Assembly (NCBI GenBank): GCA_021442155.1
Contig: CM038221.1
Span: forward strand, 144,560,264 to 144,624,263
Length of the DNA stretch: 64,000 bases
Direction: 5' to 3'
Source of the DNA: Cymbidium sinense
Lineage: Eukaryota > Streptophyta > Magnoliopsida > Asparagales > Orchidaceae
The position numbers and the translations under genes are program-made. Shown one piece after another: positions 1-12,240 of this stretch. The first letter of the stretch is position 1. Each line of letters begins with the position of its first letter. The notes below the pieces were generated by a model, which was not told the DNA's origin, did no database searches, and saw only the letters and a list, made by a program, of their open reading frames with translations.

Positions 1-117
1 CATATAAAGTAGGAGAAGAATCTCTAGTACATATGAAGACCCAAAGTCCTTAGGAGTCCTTATTAAGGTGATTTGGTCCATTGTATGATGGTGACTTCTA
101 TCTCTCGAGATAGTGCA
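1..117 (+). mobile_element. LTR end fragment, inverted, cut by window edge
   Basis: The reverse complement of this stretch matches the low-coordinate end of the LTRs at 30,902 and 10,088: the same order of an ACTATCTC-like terminus, an AAGTCAC block, a TGGA(A/C)C block, CACCTCAATAAGGACTCC-like text and a TACTTTA block. It is therefore the U5 end of an LTR whose sense strand is plus and whose body lies left of the window. It stops near 117 at a sequence ending in CA, as expected of an LTR terminus. The next 150 bases do not continue into a recognisable primer-binding site. Confidence 0.6.
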
Positions 118-264
118 TCATTCCTCAATATCATATCTGATCATCCTAATAAGAACATCTGCAAATCTACATGGTGTCCCAAATAAGGTGGTATTATTTT
201 TGTTGTCATTTATCTCTCAAAAGTTAAATGAAGATAGAAAATTTTCACCACACACAGGATATGG
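118..264. other. Unassigned junction between two LTR fragments
   Basis: AT-rich sequence between an inverted LTR end and a forward LTR body. I see no coding potential and no clear match to other parts of the window. It may be the remnant leader of the left-hand element or filler at a rearrangement junction. Confidence 0.35.
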
Positions 265-796
265 GATTCATATGCCTAATGCATGAGAAATTGGTTATGG
301 ACCAAAATCAATAAGAAGGAGGTGTGTTTCATCATAGCACTCAAAGCTCAAGCCATGTTCTCTGGCAAAGGTGGATGCCCTCCATAAGCAAGAGTGAAGC
401 AAGATGATTTTATGCATGATGTGAGACATACAACATCCGGCTAAGGCGTTGCTAAATCTTTTATTATCTTTATTTATGTTATAGGCTTTATGTGAGGTTA
501 TGAGTTGTTTAATTTTAATTTTGAGTTGATTAATTGGATAGAAATTTTATTTTTTCCTAAGAGCCTAATCACATCTAGGCCATTCATCAAATAATGATGA
601 AACTAGAGAAAATCATGCCATCTTAATGCACAAGCTAAACAAACATCAAACAATTTTATAAAGCTAACACAAAAGAATAAGAGGTCGATGTGCTCTGCCC
701 ACGCACAAACCCAAAAGAAATGAAAGAGCTCTACCCGTATACAACCCAGATTATAAATGAATAATTACAATTTAGAAGGAATTTATGTTATTTGGC

Positions 797-870
797 TCTT
801 CATTCTTCATTCTTCATTCTTCTTTTCTTTATTTCTTCTTTTCTTCCTTTCTTTCCTTCTTTTAGTTGGT
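797..870 (+). repeat. CTT/TTCAT-rich simple repeat
   Basis: Runs of TTCATTC followed by CTTTTCTTT-like pyrimidine-rich text. It lies where the long-form LTR departs from the short form, so it may mark the edge of the extra 3.8-kb segment. Confidence 0.6.
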
Positions 871-3800
871 TGGGATGTAGTTGCTCCAAGGCTTCACATG
901 GTGCATAAGACTTAGTCTAATGACCAATGTTCATCCTAATCCCCCATAACATTCATTCCAAATCTTAATTATAAAATTAGATGAAAAATGGGAAAAGTAA
1001 ATCTAACTAAACCTACAAAACAGAGATTAGCTAAACATACCACACAACTAAAGCATGTATATGAATAATTTGGACTTAGCACCCCACACATGGGTAACCA
1101 AGTCCACCTATCCTAGTTTGGATTATTCTTAGGGGTATAAGCAACCTGCACAACAAAAGCATTTATATTTTTATTACAGCGCCCCTTAAGCACAATCCCC
1201 TGCAGAAAACATGATTAGGCTAAGATCGCCCTACCATCCAGTTTATGCAGATACACCATAACATCCAGTCTAAAATATTACATCATAAAATAAAATCAGG
1301 CATCAAACCATGCACCACCTTAACATAGAGCTAGAAATGGTGACTTAGATTAATGTGTGTGTCATTTAAGGCTTGTGTGGCATGTCTTAGCTAGGCTTTA
1401 AGATTGGAATTCTCTAAATGTGAGAGATTCAATTTAGAGGGATGGTTTCATTTTAAGTGATTTAGTTGATTTGTTAATTTTATTTGACGATCTGATTTGG
1501 TTTGAATGAACCTACATTTAGTTACTAAATGTTATAAGGAGAAGAAAAGAGAAGAGAACTTATATTTCATCCCTACCTTAAGTAATTTCTAAGGTAGATT
1601 CATCAGTGATTTTTCTTTAGTGAATATTTTATTATGTATTTTAATTATTCCTAAGTTTAGATCTGCTCTAAATAAATTTATTTAATAAGAAAGGCATCTT
1701 AGGATTAATTAAGGTGAATTACTATCACATAACACACAACCCTTTATTTCTTTCCAACATGTATGTCATCCATATGAATAATCCGAGGCATAACTATACA
1801 TGTAATGCAAATCTTAACACACTTTAATGATGAATGCAAAGAGATGTTATTTTGGAAAATTTGGATGTTTCATGCATGCATGATTTTGTTTAAGTAGAAA
1901 AGAGGGACTCTTTTATCCATTACTTAAATGCACATTCACATGTATAAAAGACATAAGTGAATATGACACCATTATTTTCTACACGGGGTGTACAAGACCT
2001 ACTTGGGGCTAAAAAGCTCACAGGATGTCCACTAATATCCCACTTTTCTTAAATACATGTGCATGTACAAAAAGAAATAAATGGAAGAAAAGTCATGCAA
2101 AATATTTTTGTGTTTGATTTGGTTATGCAATTTATATGTGTAAATGTGAAGATCCTTCTTAAGTCATAACATGAAAATGCATAGGGATAGATTTAAGCAA
2201 GTGTTATGTTCTTTTCAAATAAACTATACATTTTGCAAATCCTATACAAATCCGTGTTAAGAGAGGAGAGGAAAGGCACACACAAAACACACATCTTATG
2301 TTATAATCACATGCAAGCTTACAAGTATTTATAAGTAGCATCACTTCATTTATAATCTTTGATTCATAGGTTTTGAAAATAGTTTTTTGATTTAATAGTG
2401 ATAATAGCCACTCATATTCTTAACTTTAGCCAAAACATGCAATTTGACATAAAGAAAATATTTTTATTTAATTTGATTTGTCAAAAGATATGAATGCATG
2501 ATTTCATATGGCATACAATATTTAACATGCTTAGAAAGAAATAAAGTGATATAAGCATATGACTTCATTCACCCTAATTAATTCCTAAGGATAATCCTAT
2601 AAGATAAGATTATTCAAAGTGAATCAAAATTCTTTAAAGAGATTTTTATTTTAGTTTTGAATTTGATTTGACTTAGGAAATGTGAAGAGAGTTTGCTGGT
2701 TCTAACCCATTTCCCACATGTGTGAATTGGTTTAGTTTAATTTTAGGATAATTAGATTGATTTTATATTTTATTTAGATTAAGGTGTAAATTAAATCCAT
2801 TAATTACCCCTTACCTACACCACTTTAGCATAACTATTCAAGTAATTATGAGCCAACATATGATATGGAACCACATGTAATTTAAATCAGCAATGCACCT
2901 TAATAAAGAAAGGAGTTATTGATTAATTAAGCTAAAGGGTTTTCATTATGTACTTCATAACCTTCTCACACATGTGAGTTGGATTATAATTTCCTTAAAC
3001 TTACCTTCAACTTTTGAACACCTAAGGATCTACCCAGTGAGAGATTGATTAAGTTTAGATTGGTTTTGAAAATTTGATTAGATTAATTATGTAGATCATT
3101 AGTGGATTAATCCATAATTATATTTAGATTAAGGAAGAAAGGGGGTTTAGGAAATAACTTAGGGAAAATCTCCCAAACCCATTCCATAAATCTCCTCTTC
3201 ACTTAAACAATATTTAATTATATCAATTAAGGGATTAAATCACTATTCATATGCTTAATTACTCTTAATAACATTAATAAGGTGATTAATGGTTCATTAA
3301 TTAATTTCCCTAATTAACTAAGTAATAAATCCCAAGAAAATTAAGGGAGGAAGAAGTCATCCCATTGAACATACCCAAGAAATTCAAAATTAATTAATGA
3401 AGTCATTAGGGAGTAACTAAGGTTATTAGATTTCCATTTAAACCCTATAAGAAAATATACTATTTTGGATTCCCCTCTAAATTATCTTTAAAATAAACTT
3501 AAGTTTACATTTTTTGTATTTTTCTACATTTAATTATGAATTTATGATTTTTTTGTGATTAATGGGCAATGAAATGACCTAATTAATTAACTAATCCCAC
3601 CAGCGCAATGTGGGCTACTGATGCGATGTGAGCTTTCTACGTTGCACGAAGGGATTGGTTATTTAAGTTGTCACATCATGTGCCACGTCAGCTGGCGGTG
3701 CAACGCGCTTTCTCTTGGGTTGTCCAATCAAGGATCAGACGACCAAGATTAAACCCATTTCAAAGGATTAAATCAGTGGATCTATGCATTTTAATTAGGG

Positions 3801-4575
3801 TCGTCCATCCAAAACATGTGGGATGGATGACCCATGATTCATGCCTTCCTAAGCTAGAGGAGACAGAGGCCAAGAAGCATAGGAAGAACATCCAACGGTT
3901 GAATTTCAATGAGATTACAATTCCCTTCACAAAGGACCAAGCATTTTTCAAATTAAGGTTGGTTTTAACTTATACCTCACCAAAGGCTATCACCGACGCT
4001 TCCAATGGAGGAGGTAGCTTTAGTGGGAGACGAAGCTCTGTTGAAAGTTCCAAGCTTCAATTTGAAGTGAGTTGCTCAATTGACCAAGGCTCCCTCTAAT
4101 GGCTTGACTTTGGTCTAGATCCCCTTTCCCGTGGCTTGGAGGCTTGGGAAAAGCTTTGGGTGAGCTCAACTTTCCTCCTTGATGGTGCTTGCCAAGTGAA
4201 TTGAGGTTTGATTAAGGATTGAGCAAGTTGGAATTTCTTCCCACCTCTCCTATTTTGATTATGAAGATAATTGAGAGAGGGAAATCCAAAATAGCTTGGG
4301 AATGCTTGGGAAACTTGGAGAAGCTTTCCTTTGATCCTCTAAGCTCAATCGAATGCAAGGAAGATGGTTTGAGTGGAAATGAGGGAGTATCTCCCTCCTT
4401 GGATCGGATGATTGAGGCTTGCCTTATCATTTTGATCAAATTGAGGAGGTTGAATGGTTTATTTAGGTTGTTAAGAGCTCCATGTGCTTTGATTTTGGCA
4501 GAGGAGTGGAATGGAGGAGGTGTACATGAGCTAGGTGAGTGTAGGAGGTGATCCAAGGAGAAATTCCATTGGAGG
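800..4575 (-). repeat. Segment specific to the long-form LTR
   Basis: Absent from the short LTRs at 12,747 and 30,902, where the flanking LTR halves join directly near 14,130 and 32,305. Its right part (2,785-4,575) reappears inverted at about 62,160-64,000. It includes a TTAATTAA-rich tract (2,900-3,600) and a more GC-rich part (3,600-4,575) with CACGTCA-like motifs near 3,682. I see no real gene in it; frames at 3,668-4,099 and 4,212-4,556 lack family signatures, and the second is open on both strands, typical of chance. Confidence 0.5.
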
Positions 4576-4859
4576 GGTCAGTTTGGCCTTGGGTTGGGTC
4601 ATGGCTGACCCAAACCTATTAGGTCATGTGCACCACCTCCCTTAGTGTCCATATGGTCCATTAGGAGGATGCCAAGTGGCCATGAAAAGGAATTATCCAA
4701 ATTCCAAGTTAATTTGTCCATAGTTACCCTTTGAACCAAGAATAAAATGGTCATTTGGCCTTGATTTTGATTTGGGCAGATTTGATATGATTGAAAAATG
4801 GGTTGGGCCAAATTTCAAGGAATTTGGAGTTGATTTGATATGATTTGGCTCAACTTGAC

Positions 4860-5700
4860 CCATTTAGGTCAAAATAGGTCAAGTTGACCAATTGGTTAAA
4901 TTAGGTCAAACCAAGGGTTAGATAAGTTCATATGACCATCTGAAGTGTTTTGGTATCATTGGTTTGGTTCAATTTGGTTTATATTTAGTTTTGGTTCATT
5001 TGAGTTCACTTAGGTTAAATGGGTCAAGTTTACCAATTTGACAATTTGATCCAATTAGGTTAGGTCATGGGTTGGTTTAGGCTTGGTTGGTCATTTTAAA
5101 TGTATTGCAAGCTTTAGTTTCAATCAATTTTGATTTGGTTTGATTTCAAGTTGATTTGACCTTTTAGTGTTGGGTTCATGGTCAATTGGGCTAGGTTGGG
5201 TCTAATAAATTGAAGCTTTGGTCAAGTTCAACAAGTGATTCAGAATGAATTTGACCCATTGGTTGCAATCAATTTGGCTTAGATCAAAATTTGACCCATT
5301 TTTTACTTTTTAGGTCAACTTGGGTCAAGTGGCCAATTTGGCTAGGTTTGGCTCAATTGATGACTTGATCATGTTCAATCATTGATTTTGGATTGGTTTA
5401 GATCAATGGTTTCAATCAATTTATCCTATGGTGGATATTAGCTAGTTTGGGTTTCATTTGGGCTAAGTGTTGACTTGGTCAAAGGTTAGGTATGACTTGG
5501 TTTGACCTAATTTGGGTGATTGGTCATCTTAGGATGATTGTTGCTCATAATGTGAGGCTCAGGTGGGCTTAGTTCAATCCAATTTGGGTTAGATTAGAAT
5601 TTGGCTCAAAAGGATGGTTTAGCTCACTTTGGGTCAAGTGAGCCTAAGTGAGTCAATTAGCTTGATCAAGGCTTAATTCAAGTTTGGTTGAACTCACATA
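4860..5700 (+). promoter_or_regulatory. TTGAC/GTCAA-dense LTR segment (copy A)
   Basis: Pentamers TTGAC and GTCAA, the core of the W-box bound by WRKY factors, recur every few tens of bases within variants of 'GGTCAAGTTGACC'. The same segment is present in the LTRs at 14,400-15,200, 32,570-33,420 and, inverted, 61,050-61,920. Whether WRKY proteins bind here is inference; the density itself is visible. Confidence 0.55.
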
Positions 5701-6589
5701 TGGACTTATGATTGAAATATAAATCTAATTATAAGTGATTTGGAGTCAAATGGGTTTTGATTCATTTGATAATTTCAAGTTCGAAGGATGAACATAGGTT
5801 TGATTTGGATTAGTTTGATTTTGGTTTAATGATTAAAGTTTGTGTTAATATTTGAGCTTATGATTGAAGGATTGATTGTTTGAAGAGAAAATCCAAATGT
5901 TTGGATTGATTTGAGTTTGATTTGACTAAGTTTAAGAACTTGACTTGAAAGAATTTAGGTTGGATTTAGGTTAGATTTGGATTTGAGTTTTTAACTTAGT
6001 TTTGGTTATTTGAATTTATATTTAATTTATATTTGTCAATATAAATGAGAATATAAATGGGTTGTGGGAAAATCTTTTGAGTTTGAAGTGATTTGAATTT
6101 GATTTGAGCTAAGTCCATAAGATATAATCAAAAGGGCTTAAGAAAGATTTTGGATTTAAAATTGATCATGAGTTTCAATCATTTAAAATTGATTCATGAT
6201 TTGGATTTTTGGAATTGATTTGAATGATTTGAGAAAATCATTTAAGTTAGAATTGATTTGAATGATTTGAGAAAAATCATTTAAGTTGGAAATTGATTTG
6301 AATTTTGATTTGGAATTGAGTTTGAGGTTGATTTGAATTTGAGGTTGGACTTGAAAGAAGGAAGTAAGGATTTGGTTCAAGCTATAAGGTAGGCAAGTTT
6401 TCCTAACACCCCTAAGGCATAACTTATTCCTATGGCCATCTCTTCTAAGTCTCTAGGTTAAGTGTTCACCTAATCACTAGAAGTATTTTTAAGACTAATG
6501 AACTCTTAATGTCTAGAGGAGTTATTATGCCTAGAATGAAGAAGTTGAAAGCTCACTCCAAAAGTGAAGTCAACAGCTGCACAACTTGA

Positions 6590-7666
6590 AAAAAAGGCTT
6601 TGACTGTATGCTTACATTAGCAATACTCTTTATCATAGATCCTTCGAGAAGATATGGCTACAATATTTAGGAATAAAAGAAGCCAACAAAGTAATTATTG
6701 AAATTCATCAAGACTTTGTCGCGCACACTAATTAGACCAAAAAATGGCTTTTAAAATAAAAAAATGGGATATTATTGGCCATCCATGGTAAAAGACTGAT
6801 CAATCATGCCAAAAGATGTCATGGGTGCCAGGTCCTAACATAATTCATCAACCTCCAAATTTGTTGGACCCAATGATATAATCTTGGCCATTTGAGTGCT
6901 GAGGGATGGATGTAATTGGACTGATTGATCCACCATCATCAGCTGGCCACCGCTTCATCTTGACCATTATTTCTCCAAGTAAGCTCTCGAAGTTACTAAC
7001 AGTGACTAATAATATTGATTTGTGCCACGCCAAGTCATTTTAGACAACGAGTCATTTCAAAAGCACTAAAGTCTATAGATTTGCTGATTGACATAAGATT
7101 GATTGACAATATTCATCAATTTATAATCCGAGATTAAATGGTTTGGCTTAGGCTTTCAATAAAATACTATTCAAATTACTTAGAAAAATTCTCACAAGAA
7201 ATAAAAGGGAGTGGCATACTAAGCTTGTGGAAGTGTTTAAGAGCTAATTATAAGACTCCCACAAAATCTACTCCTGCACTAATTTTCAAGTCTACCAGGT
7301 TGAACTACCTCAAAGCCATTCAACAAAATCTTGCCCAAGATGAGAATGCTCATTTATGGATGGAAGAGATTGATGCTTTAGAGGTTAGGCTCTAAGCTCA
7401 ACAAAATCTAGAAGTCTATAAAGCAGGATTTCGAAAGCATTCATTCATACGGTATGTCCTCGAGCTTTTCAAGAAGGGAATTGGTCATGGTGCTGAGAAG
7501 ACCAATCATCCCTCATCATAAAATTGGTGGTAAATTTGAGCCTAATTGGGAAGGACCCTTCGTCATTAAAAAGACATATCAAGGAGGAGCATACCAGCTC
7601 ATTGACTTTAAAGGTGAAAGGTCAATGCCAATCAATGGTCAGTATTTAAATAAATATTATACATAA
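6590..7666 (+). pseudogene. Tat-type retrotransposon integrase remnant
   Basis: Plus-strand translation gives a broken integrase. About 6,700-6,830 carries the zinc-binding remnant (IHQDFVAH, then C-x2-C). 6,880-6,950 gives 'GLIDPPSS.GHRFIL'-like text. 7,240-7,400 gives KTPTKSTP and 'DENAHLWMEEIDALE', typical of the region after the catalytic core. 7,525-7,666 is the well-kept C-terminus (GGKFEPNWEGPFVI, YQGGAYQLIDFKG, then YLNKYYT and a stop). Several frame changes and stops make it non-functional. It is a different copy from, and opposite in strand to, the element at 12,747-34,747, whose integrase ends with closely related residues. Confidence 0.8.
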
Positions 7667-8280
7667 AAGTGTAATTAGATAAATTCTATATTTTAAGTTT
7701 TCATTGTCAATCACTTGTCTAAGTTTTACTTGGAAATTCCCTTGTAACACAAGAATGCATTTAAAATAAATTTAAAAAATTCCCCTATTATACAGTGGGC
7801 ATTTTTTAAATATTTATAGTAAAATATCGCTTTCCTCAGGGGCCTTCCTTTTTTGGGTTGACATCGCCTGTGAGATCCCCATATACATACTCAAAATTAT
7901 GTATTCAAAATGCACAAGTCTCAAAGTCTTACTCATAAAAAAAGGAAATTTTCAAGTCTGCAAACTTTAATAAATCAAGTTGGAAACACATCTTCCATCT
8001 ATACATCAAATCTAGGACTTGAGTTGGTGCTTATGGTCGACTCAACACACCCAAATATGGTCGAGTCATTGACAAGTCTGCTTACTCAACACACTACAAA
8101 GGCCATAGTAAGAGATCCCCATCTCGTTAACATGATGATAAAATCCTCAATCAATTACTCAAGTCAAAGACTGAAGTGGGTGCCTAAGATTGGACTCAAA
8201 TTTGCCCAAGTATGGCCGAGTCACTAACAGGCCTCTCAATACACCACAAAGGCCATAGTAAAGGATCATCCTACTTCTTT
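7667..8280 (+). repeat. 3' UTR of the integrase remnant with a ~150-bp duplication
   Basis: Downstream of the integrase stop. The stretches 8,020-8,125 and 8,170-8,270 repeat the same order: a GAGTTGGTGC/GAAGTGGGTGC block, a TATGG(T/C)CGAGTCA block, then CACTACAAAGGCCATAGTAA or a close variant. Tandem duplications between integrase and 3' LTR are a known habit of Tat elements. The open frame at 7,910-8,227 lies inside the duplication and is not a gene. Confidence 0.5.
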
Positions 8281-10087
8281 AGTCCAAAGGCAAGAGCATC
8301 CAAACCTCTAAATCCTCCAACTTGAGGAGTTTAAGTGGTTCAGATAGGGAAATCATCCATATTGGTCGTAATGTCATTTTTCAAAATCCTACATAAAAAA
8401 ATCCTCACTCAAGAAGGTGCTAAGCTAAGTTTGGTATCAAAAAAAAAATATGTGAAATCTCAACTCCTTCAACAAGTCTATTAAACCAGAAAGAAAAGTC
8501 CGAATGAAGCTCTTCTTTAGCAAGTCCAATCAAGTAGAAAGCAAAGGACTGAAGAAGTCATCCCAATGTTCATACAAAGTTAAAGGCTAAACTAAGAGAG
8601 TTATGTCATCAATATGTCCATTACGAAAGCATGTGATCTGACTCTTACATTGACCCAACACAAGTTGGAAGTCATTAGCGCATTCTCTTCTATAAGCCCG
8701 CAAAAGTAGAAAACTAGGGTAGAAGGTAATTTTATATCACCTGACAAGTCTTCAAGACAATTTAGGACTTTCCTCCATCCAATCCATCAAGACATGAAGA
8801 TAGGATAAAAGGAAACACTACATAAACAAGGTAAAAAAAAAGATGGCATTGAAATATCACATTATAAAGTTAATATAAGTAAAAGGCTACTAAGTCATAC
8901 ATGAGTCAATGTCTCAATCTGGGGTTGTGTTCCCCCAAGTGGTGGTTGATCAGATGGCATTATAATGCCCACTGCCATGTCATTGTGAGCGGGTGCAATC
9001 TCACCATATCTCTCTCACTCTGATGTCCTCCAAAAAGCCAAAAGAAACCCATGTGGAACTAAACCAGTGCGCTAGCTTAGAGCAATAGGTTCTGTCATCG
9101 CTACATTAGGCAGACCAACCCCAAAATCTCCAAAAAAATGAGTACAATAATATCCACCATTACTGCATAACCCAAAATCTCAAGGGAAAGGGTTTGATGC
9201 TAACTGACATCCTAGGCCCCAAATCTGCCTCTTTAGGAGTCAAAAGCCATTTTGGGGCGGGACTAGCCGACCAGTTAGTTGAAGCCCTCAGAGGGTCTTC
9301 ATGGCGAGGTCACCTTTGTCGTAGTGATGGGGATGGAACCTCAATGTGGCTGGAAGAAGGATCTCGAGTCCGTACCCAAGGAAGAGAACTACCTTCTCCC
9401 GCCATTGATCTAATACCCTCTCTTCCACCTATTATAGGATAAAGAAAGTAAAATATATATGTAATAGAAGAAAGAGACTAAGGAAAGAGTTAAACGATTA
9501 AATAACAAAAGGTATATAGAAGCTATACCTCTACTAGATTGTCACACGGGAGGGATCACCTATCACTCATACTACGAGCTCCACACACTAAAGCCGGCAT
9601 AAAGGATGGGCATATCCAGGTCAAACGAATATAGTTAACTCTTATATGACTATAAGGAGAAGCTAGGTAGAATCTTGAATTTATGCCAAACCTGAGTAAG
9701 TGCATCCACATCAAAGCTTAAAAATCACCTGATGGAACAACATCCATTGATGGATGAGGAATGAAAGGATTTCATCGTAGCATGAAAATCTAAATTGTTG
9801 GACCATCCAATTAGATTGATATCTTTCTAAAACAACAGAATAATCAGATCAATAGCATAGCCAACTTGGACACACACTTATAAAATACTCCGCAATTGAC
9901 AAGAATTGACTGTTATGAATCAAGGTATAATTTCCTCTATGGTCCACTCCATCCACTATGTCAACCTCTATGAACACAAGCCAACCAATATGAGGGTGAA
10001 TGGTAACTAAACGAGAGAAGGTGTGTATGTGTGTATGGAGGGGACACCACGTAGATTAATGTTTATGAGATGATTGTACATGAATAA
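8281..10087. other. Degenerate retroelement or unassigned DNA
   Basis: No protein family recognised. A more GC-rich island at 9,190-9,440 holds an ATG-initiated 82-residue frame without known signatures. 9,540-10,080 is mixed sequence. It probably belongs to the 3' UTR or another part of an old element, since it ends where an LTR-like terminus begins at 10,088. Confidence 0.3.
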
Positions 10088-11260
10088 AGTACTATCCCAA
10101 AAGATAGAAGTCACTATCCTACGATGGACCTAATACTAATAAGGACTCCTAGCATGATGGGTCATTGATTATTCAAATTTTTCCTACTTTACATGGAAGG
10201 GTTTTAAAATCATTCTAAAGTTCTAACAAGCCCATGTAATTACATCAAAAATTTCCTACAATACTTTAAAAGTTAATTATATTCCAAAGAATTAATGATA
10301 GAAATATCAATAAATTGATTATATGAAAGATCAAAATGGAATAGATTGAAAGAGAGATTTATTATCCCAAAAGAGATAGTAATGCTCATGATAGAAGCAT
10401 AGTGAGCATTATAATTTATCCTATTTGGGGTTATGTGAGATTGGAGGAGAAATTACTTGTTTGAGTTAAAATTTTATTAGAGATTAGACTTATACTAACA
10501 ACACAAAATTGTTATGCCTAAGAGGTGAGTATTTATGCTTAGCCCAAAGGAAAAAAAGAACCTCAAATCAAATCTATGGAGCTTTAAGGGCCAAAGCATG
10601 ACCCAAATCTGTGAAAGTGGGTATATGGTTTATCTACATAAGAGAGGGTAATCCACATAAGTGGATTATAATCGCAGAGTAAATAACTCCCTGTTTTAAA
10701 TATGTGGAAGATATGCTTTGCAAGATGGTTAAGTTATTTATTTAGAAAGAAACTAAGTCCTTAAACCCACCCAAGACTAGAGCATGAGGGGGAATAATGA
10801 CTTAATATAATGCAAATTCTATCAAATTTTATTTAATTACTCTTTATTTTGAAATCATAATTTGTATGCTAAATAATGAGAAGTTGATTAAAATCAAAGA
10901 GAGGTGTTCTTCCATCATAGCTTTTAAAGGTTAAGCCCATTTCTATCTAGAAAAGATGAAAGTTAACAAGAGTGAAAGAACAAGATTATGCATGATATTT
11001 AAACATACAACATCTGGGTTTCAAATATTTTATTATCTTGATTTAATGCCTAGGTTTTACATGAGATTATGAGTTATTTTAGAGATTTACATTATTAGTT
11101 TGGGTAAAAAATTAATTTTATCCTTGAGCAATCATCCTAAACAACAATCACCAATCATAAATAAACTTGAAAAAATGTGCTTTCTAATGCACAAGCTAAA
11201 CAAAATATTAAATATTTTAAAAATTAATGAAAAGAATATGAGTATTTTTACCACCCATTA
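10088..11260 (-). mobile_element. LTR fragment E, first ~1.2 kb of the family LTR
   Basis: Follows the LTRs at 12,747 and 30,902 in the same order: terminus (AGTACTATCCC), AAGTCACTATCC, TACTTTACATGGAAG, AGAGAGATTTATTATC, an AGCATAGTGAGCAT-like block, and the AACATACAACATC...TTTTATTATCTTGATTTAA block. The terminal TG reads AG. It breaks off near 11,260, where the sequence switches to the inverted orientation of the long-form middle. Confidence 0.6.
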
Positions 11261-11269
11261 AAAAGAAAT

Positions 11270-11960
11270 GTGGGTAAGAATGCCTTACACATTACTCTTC
11301 TTTTTAAATTTGCTATTTGGAGTATCATCTACATTGCTAATGAGCAAGCTTGACCAACCATGGACCAAAGGAATCCAATTCCTCCTCCTCTCAAAGTCGA
11401 ACCCCATGGACAAAGGGAGGAGGAAATTAGTCCCCACCTGCACATATCTTGACTTGGACCTCACCATAGCTTCTTCCAATCTAGTCATGCCAATGGACTA
11501 TTAAGACCCTCCCATATGAGTGAAGGATGAAGAGACGGATCTTGTTCATCAAGCTCGATTGCTATACCTCACAATGGATTTACATGATTCAAACTCAGAG
11601 CTTTAGTGTTTTTGAAATCCCAGAGAGCCTCCCCAAGCCTTCCCAAGTTTCCCTTTACCAGAATTCCCCATTCATGTGCGCAGTCAAAACAGGGCATCCA
11701 CCCTTCAAGCAATTCTCTTCCTCCACATAACCAAGCTTTGATTCCTCTTGCACACACCATCCTCATGTGTCATTGAATCCATTCAAGCCTTTTCCCAAGC
11801 TTCTAAGCCACCGGAAGAGGGAGTTTGATCAAGACTAAAGCTCCAAAGCACCTATCTTGATCGTCCGGGGGATCTACTTCAAATCAAAGCCCAAGCTTCT
11901 CAACAGGGCTTCCCCTCAACTAGGGGAAGCTACCTCCATTGATCCCACTACTGATCTTGA
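11270..11960 (+). mobile_element. Inverted fragment of long-form LTR middle
   Basis: Text such as CCCAAGCTTCTAAGCCACCGGAAGAGG, then a 'GATCTACTTCAAAT' and a 'GAAGCTACCTCC' block, follows 62,575-62,715 in the same orientation and is reversed relative to 3,990-4,150. It is joined directly to a forward LTR piece, making 10,088-11,960 a mosaic. The overlapping open frames here on both strands (11,268-11,766) are not supported as genes. Confidence 0.5.
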
Positions 11961-12027
11961 GCTCTAGTGACATAATCTTGAGGCTAGTATAATAAGTTAG
12001 ATGTAATTATCGATGACTAAGTAAGTG

Positions 12028-12240
12028 TTATTGCCACGTCTGCTTAATGATGTAGGCAGCCAGTTGAAGAATTTTACACAACCCATAGCTTACCTGATCG
12101 ACAGCACTATCCAAAGGATTGTATTCACCACACTTCAGTTTAATGGTGGTCACCCACTCTAGAGGATTCTCAAACTTAATAGATTCCTTGAAACAATCTA
12201 GAAAGACAAGAGAATAGGCAAAGAAATTCTGAAATATGTC
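12028..12240 (-). pseudogene. Unrecognised 70-codon open fragment
   Basis: A minus-strand frame without an ATG start is open for 70 codons and ends in TAA. It includes FFAYSLVFLDCFKES, NPLEWVTTIKLKCGEYNP and ILQLAAYIIKQTW. The biased composition and long openness in AT-rich DNA suggest a real former coding sequence. A CAG|GTAAGC donor-like site and a pyrimidine-rich TAG acceptor-like site are also visible, so a 104-nt exon is an alternative reading. I cannot name the family: a retroelement gag/ORF or a captured host exon are both possible. Confidence 0.4.

Larger units (their letters stand above)
265..6575 (-). mobile_element. Long-form LTR (copy A) of Tat/Ogre-like family
   Basis: 265-800 matches the left-middle part of the short LTRs (compare 13,600-14,130 and 31,790-32,310). 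4,580-6,575 matches their right half and ends in the same GTCAACA terminus (compare 16,501-16,508 and 34,741-34,747). Between them lies about 3.8 kb absent from the short LTRs but present, inverted, in the copy at 59,891-64,000. The first ~1 kb expected of the LTR is missing, so the left boundary is uncertain. Strand is given by analogy with the coded element at 12,747-34,747. The right end abuts integrase-like sequence of opposite polarity, which suggests insertion into an older element. Open frames inside it, for example 3,668-4,099, start at non-ATG codons and match nothing I know. Confidence 0.6.

Noticed and set aside
3668..4556. Open frames of 143, 114 and 110 codons inside LTR A
   Set aside because: The first begins at a TTG rather than an ATG, the others overlap on opposite strands, none shows a domain, and the corresponding part of LTR D is broken.
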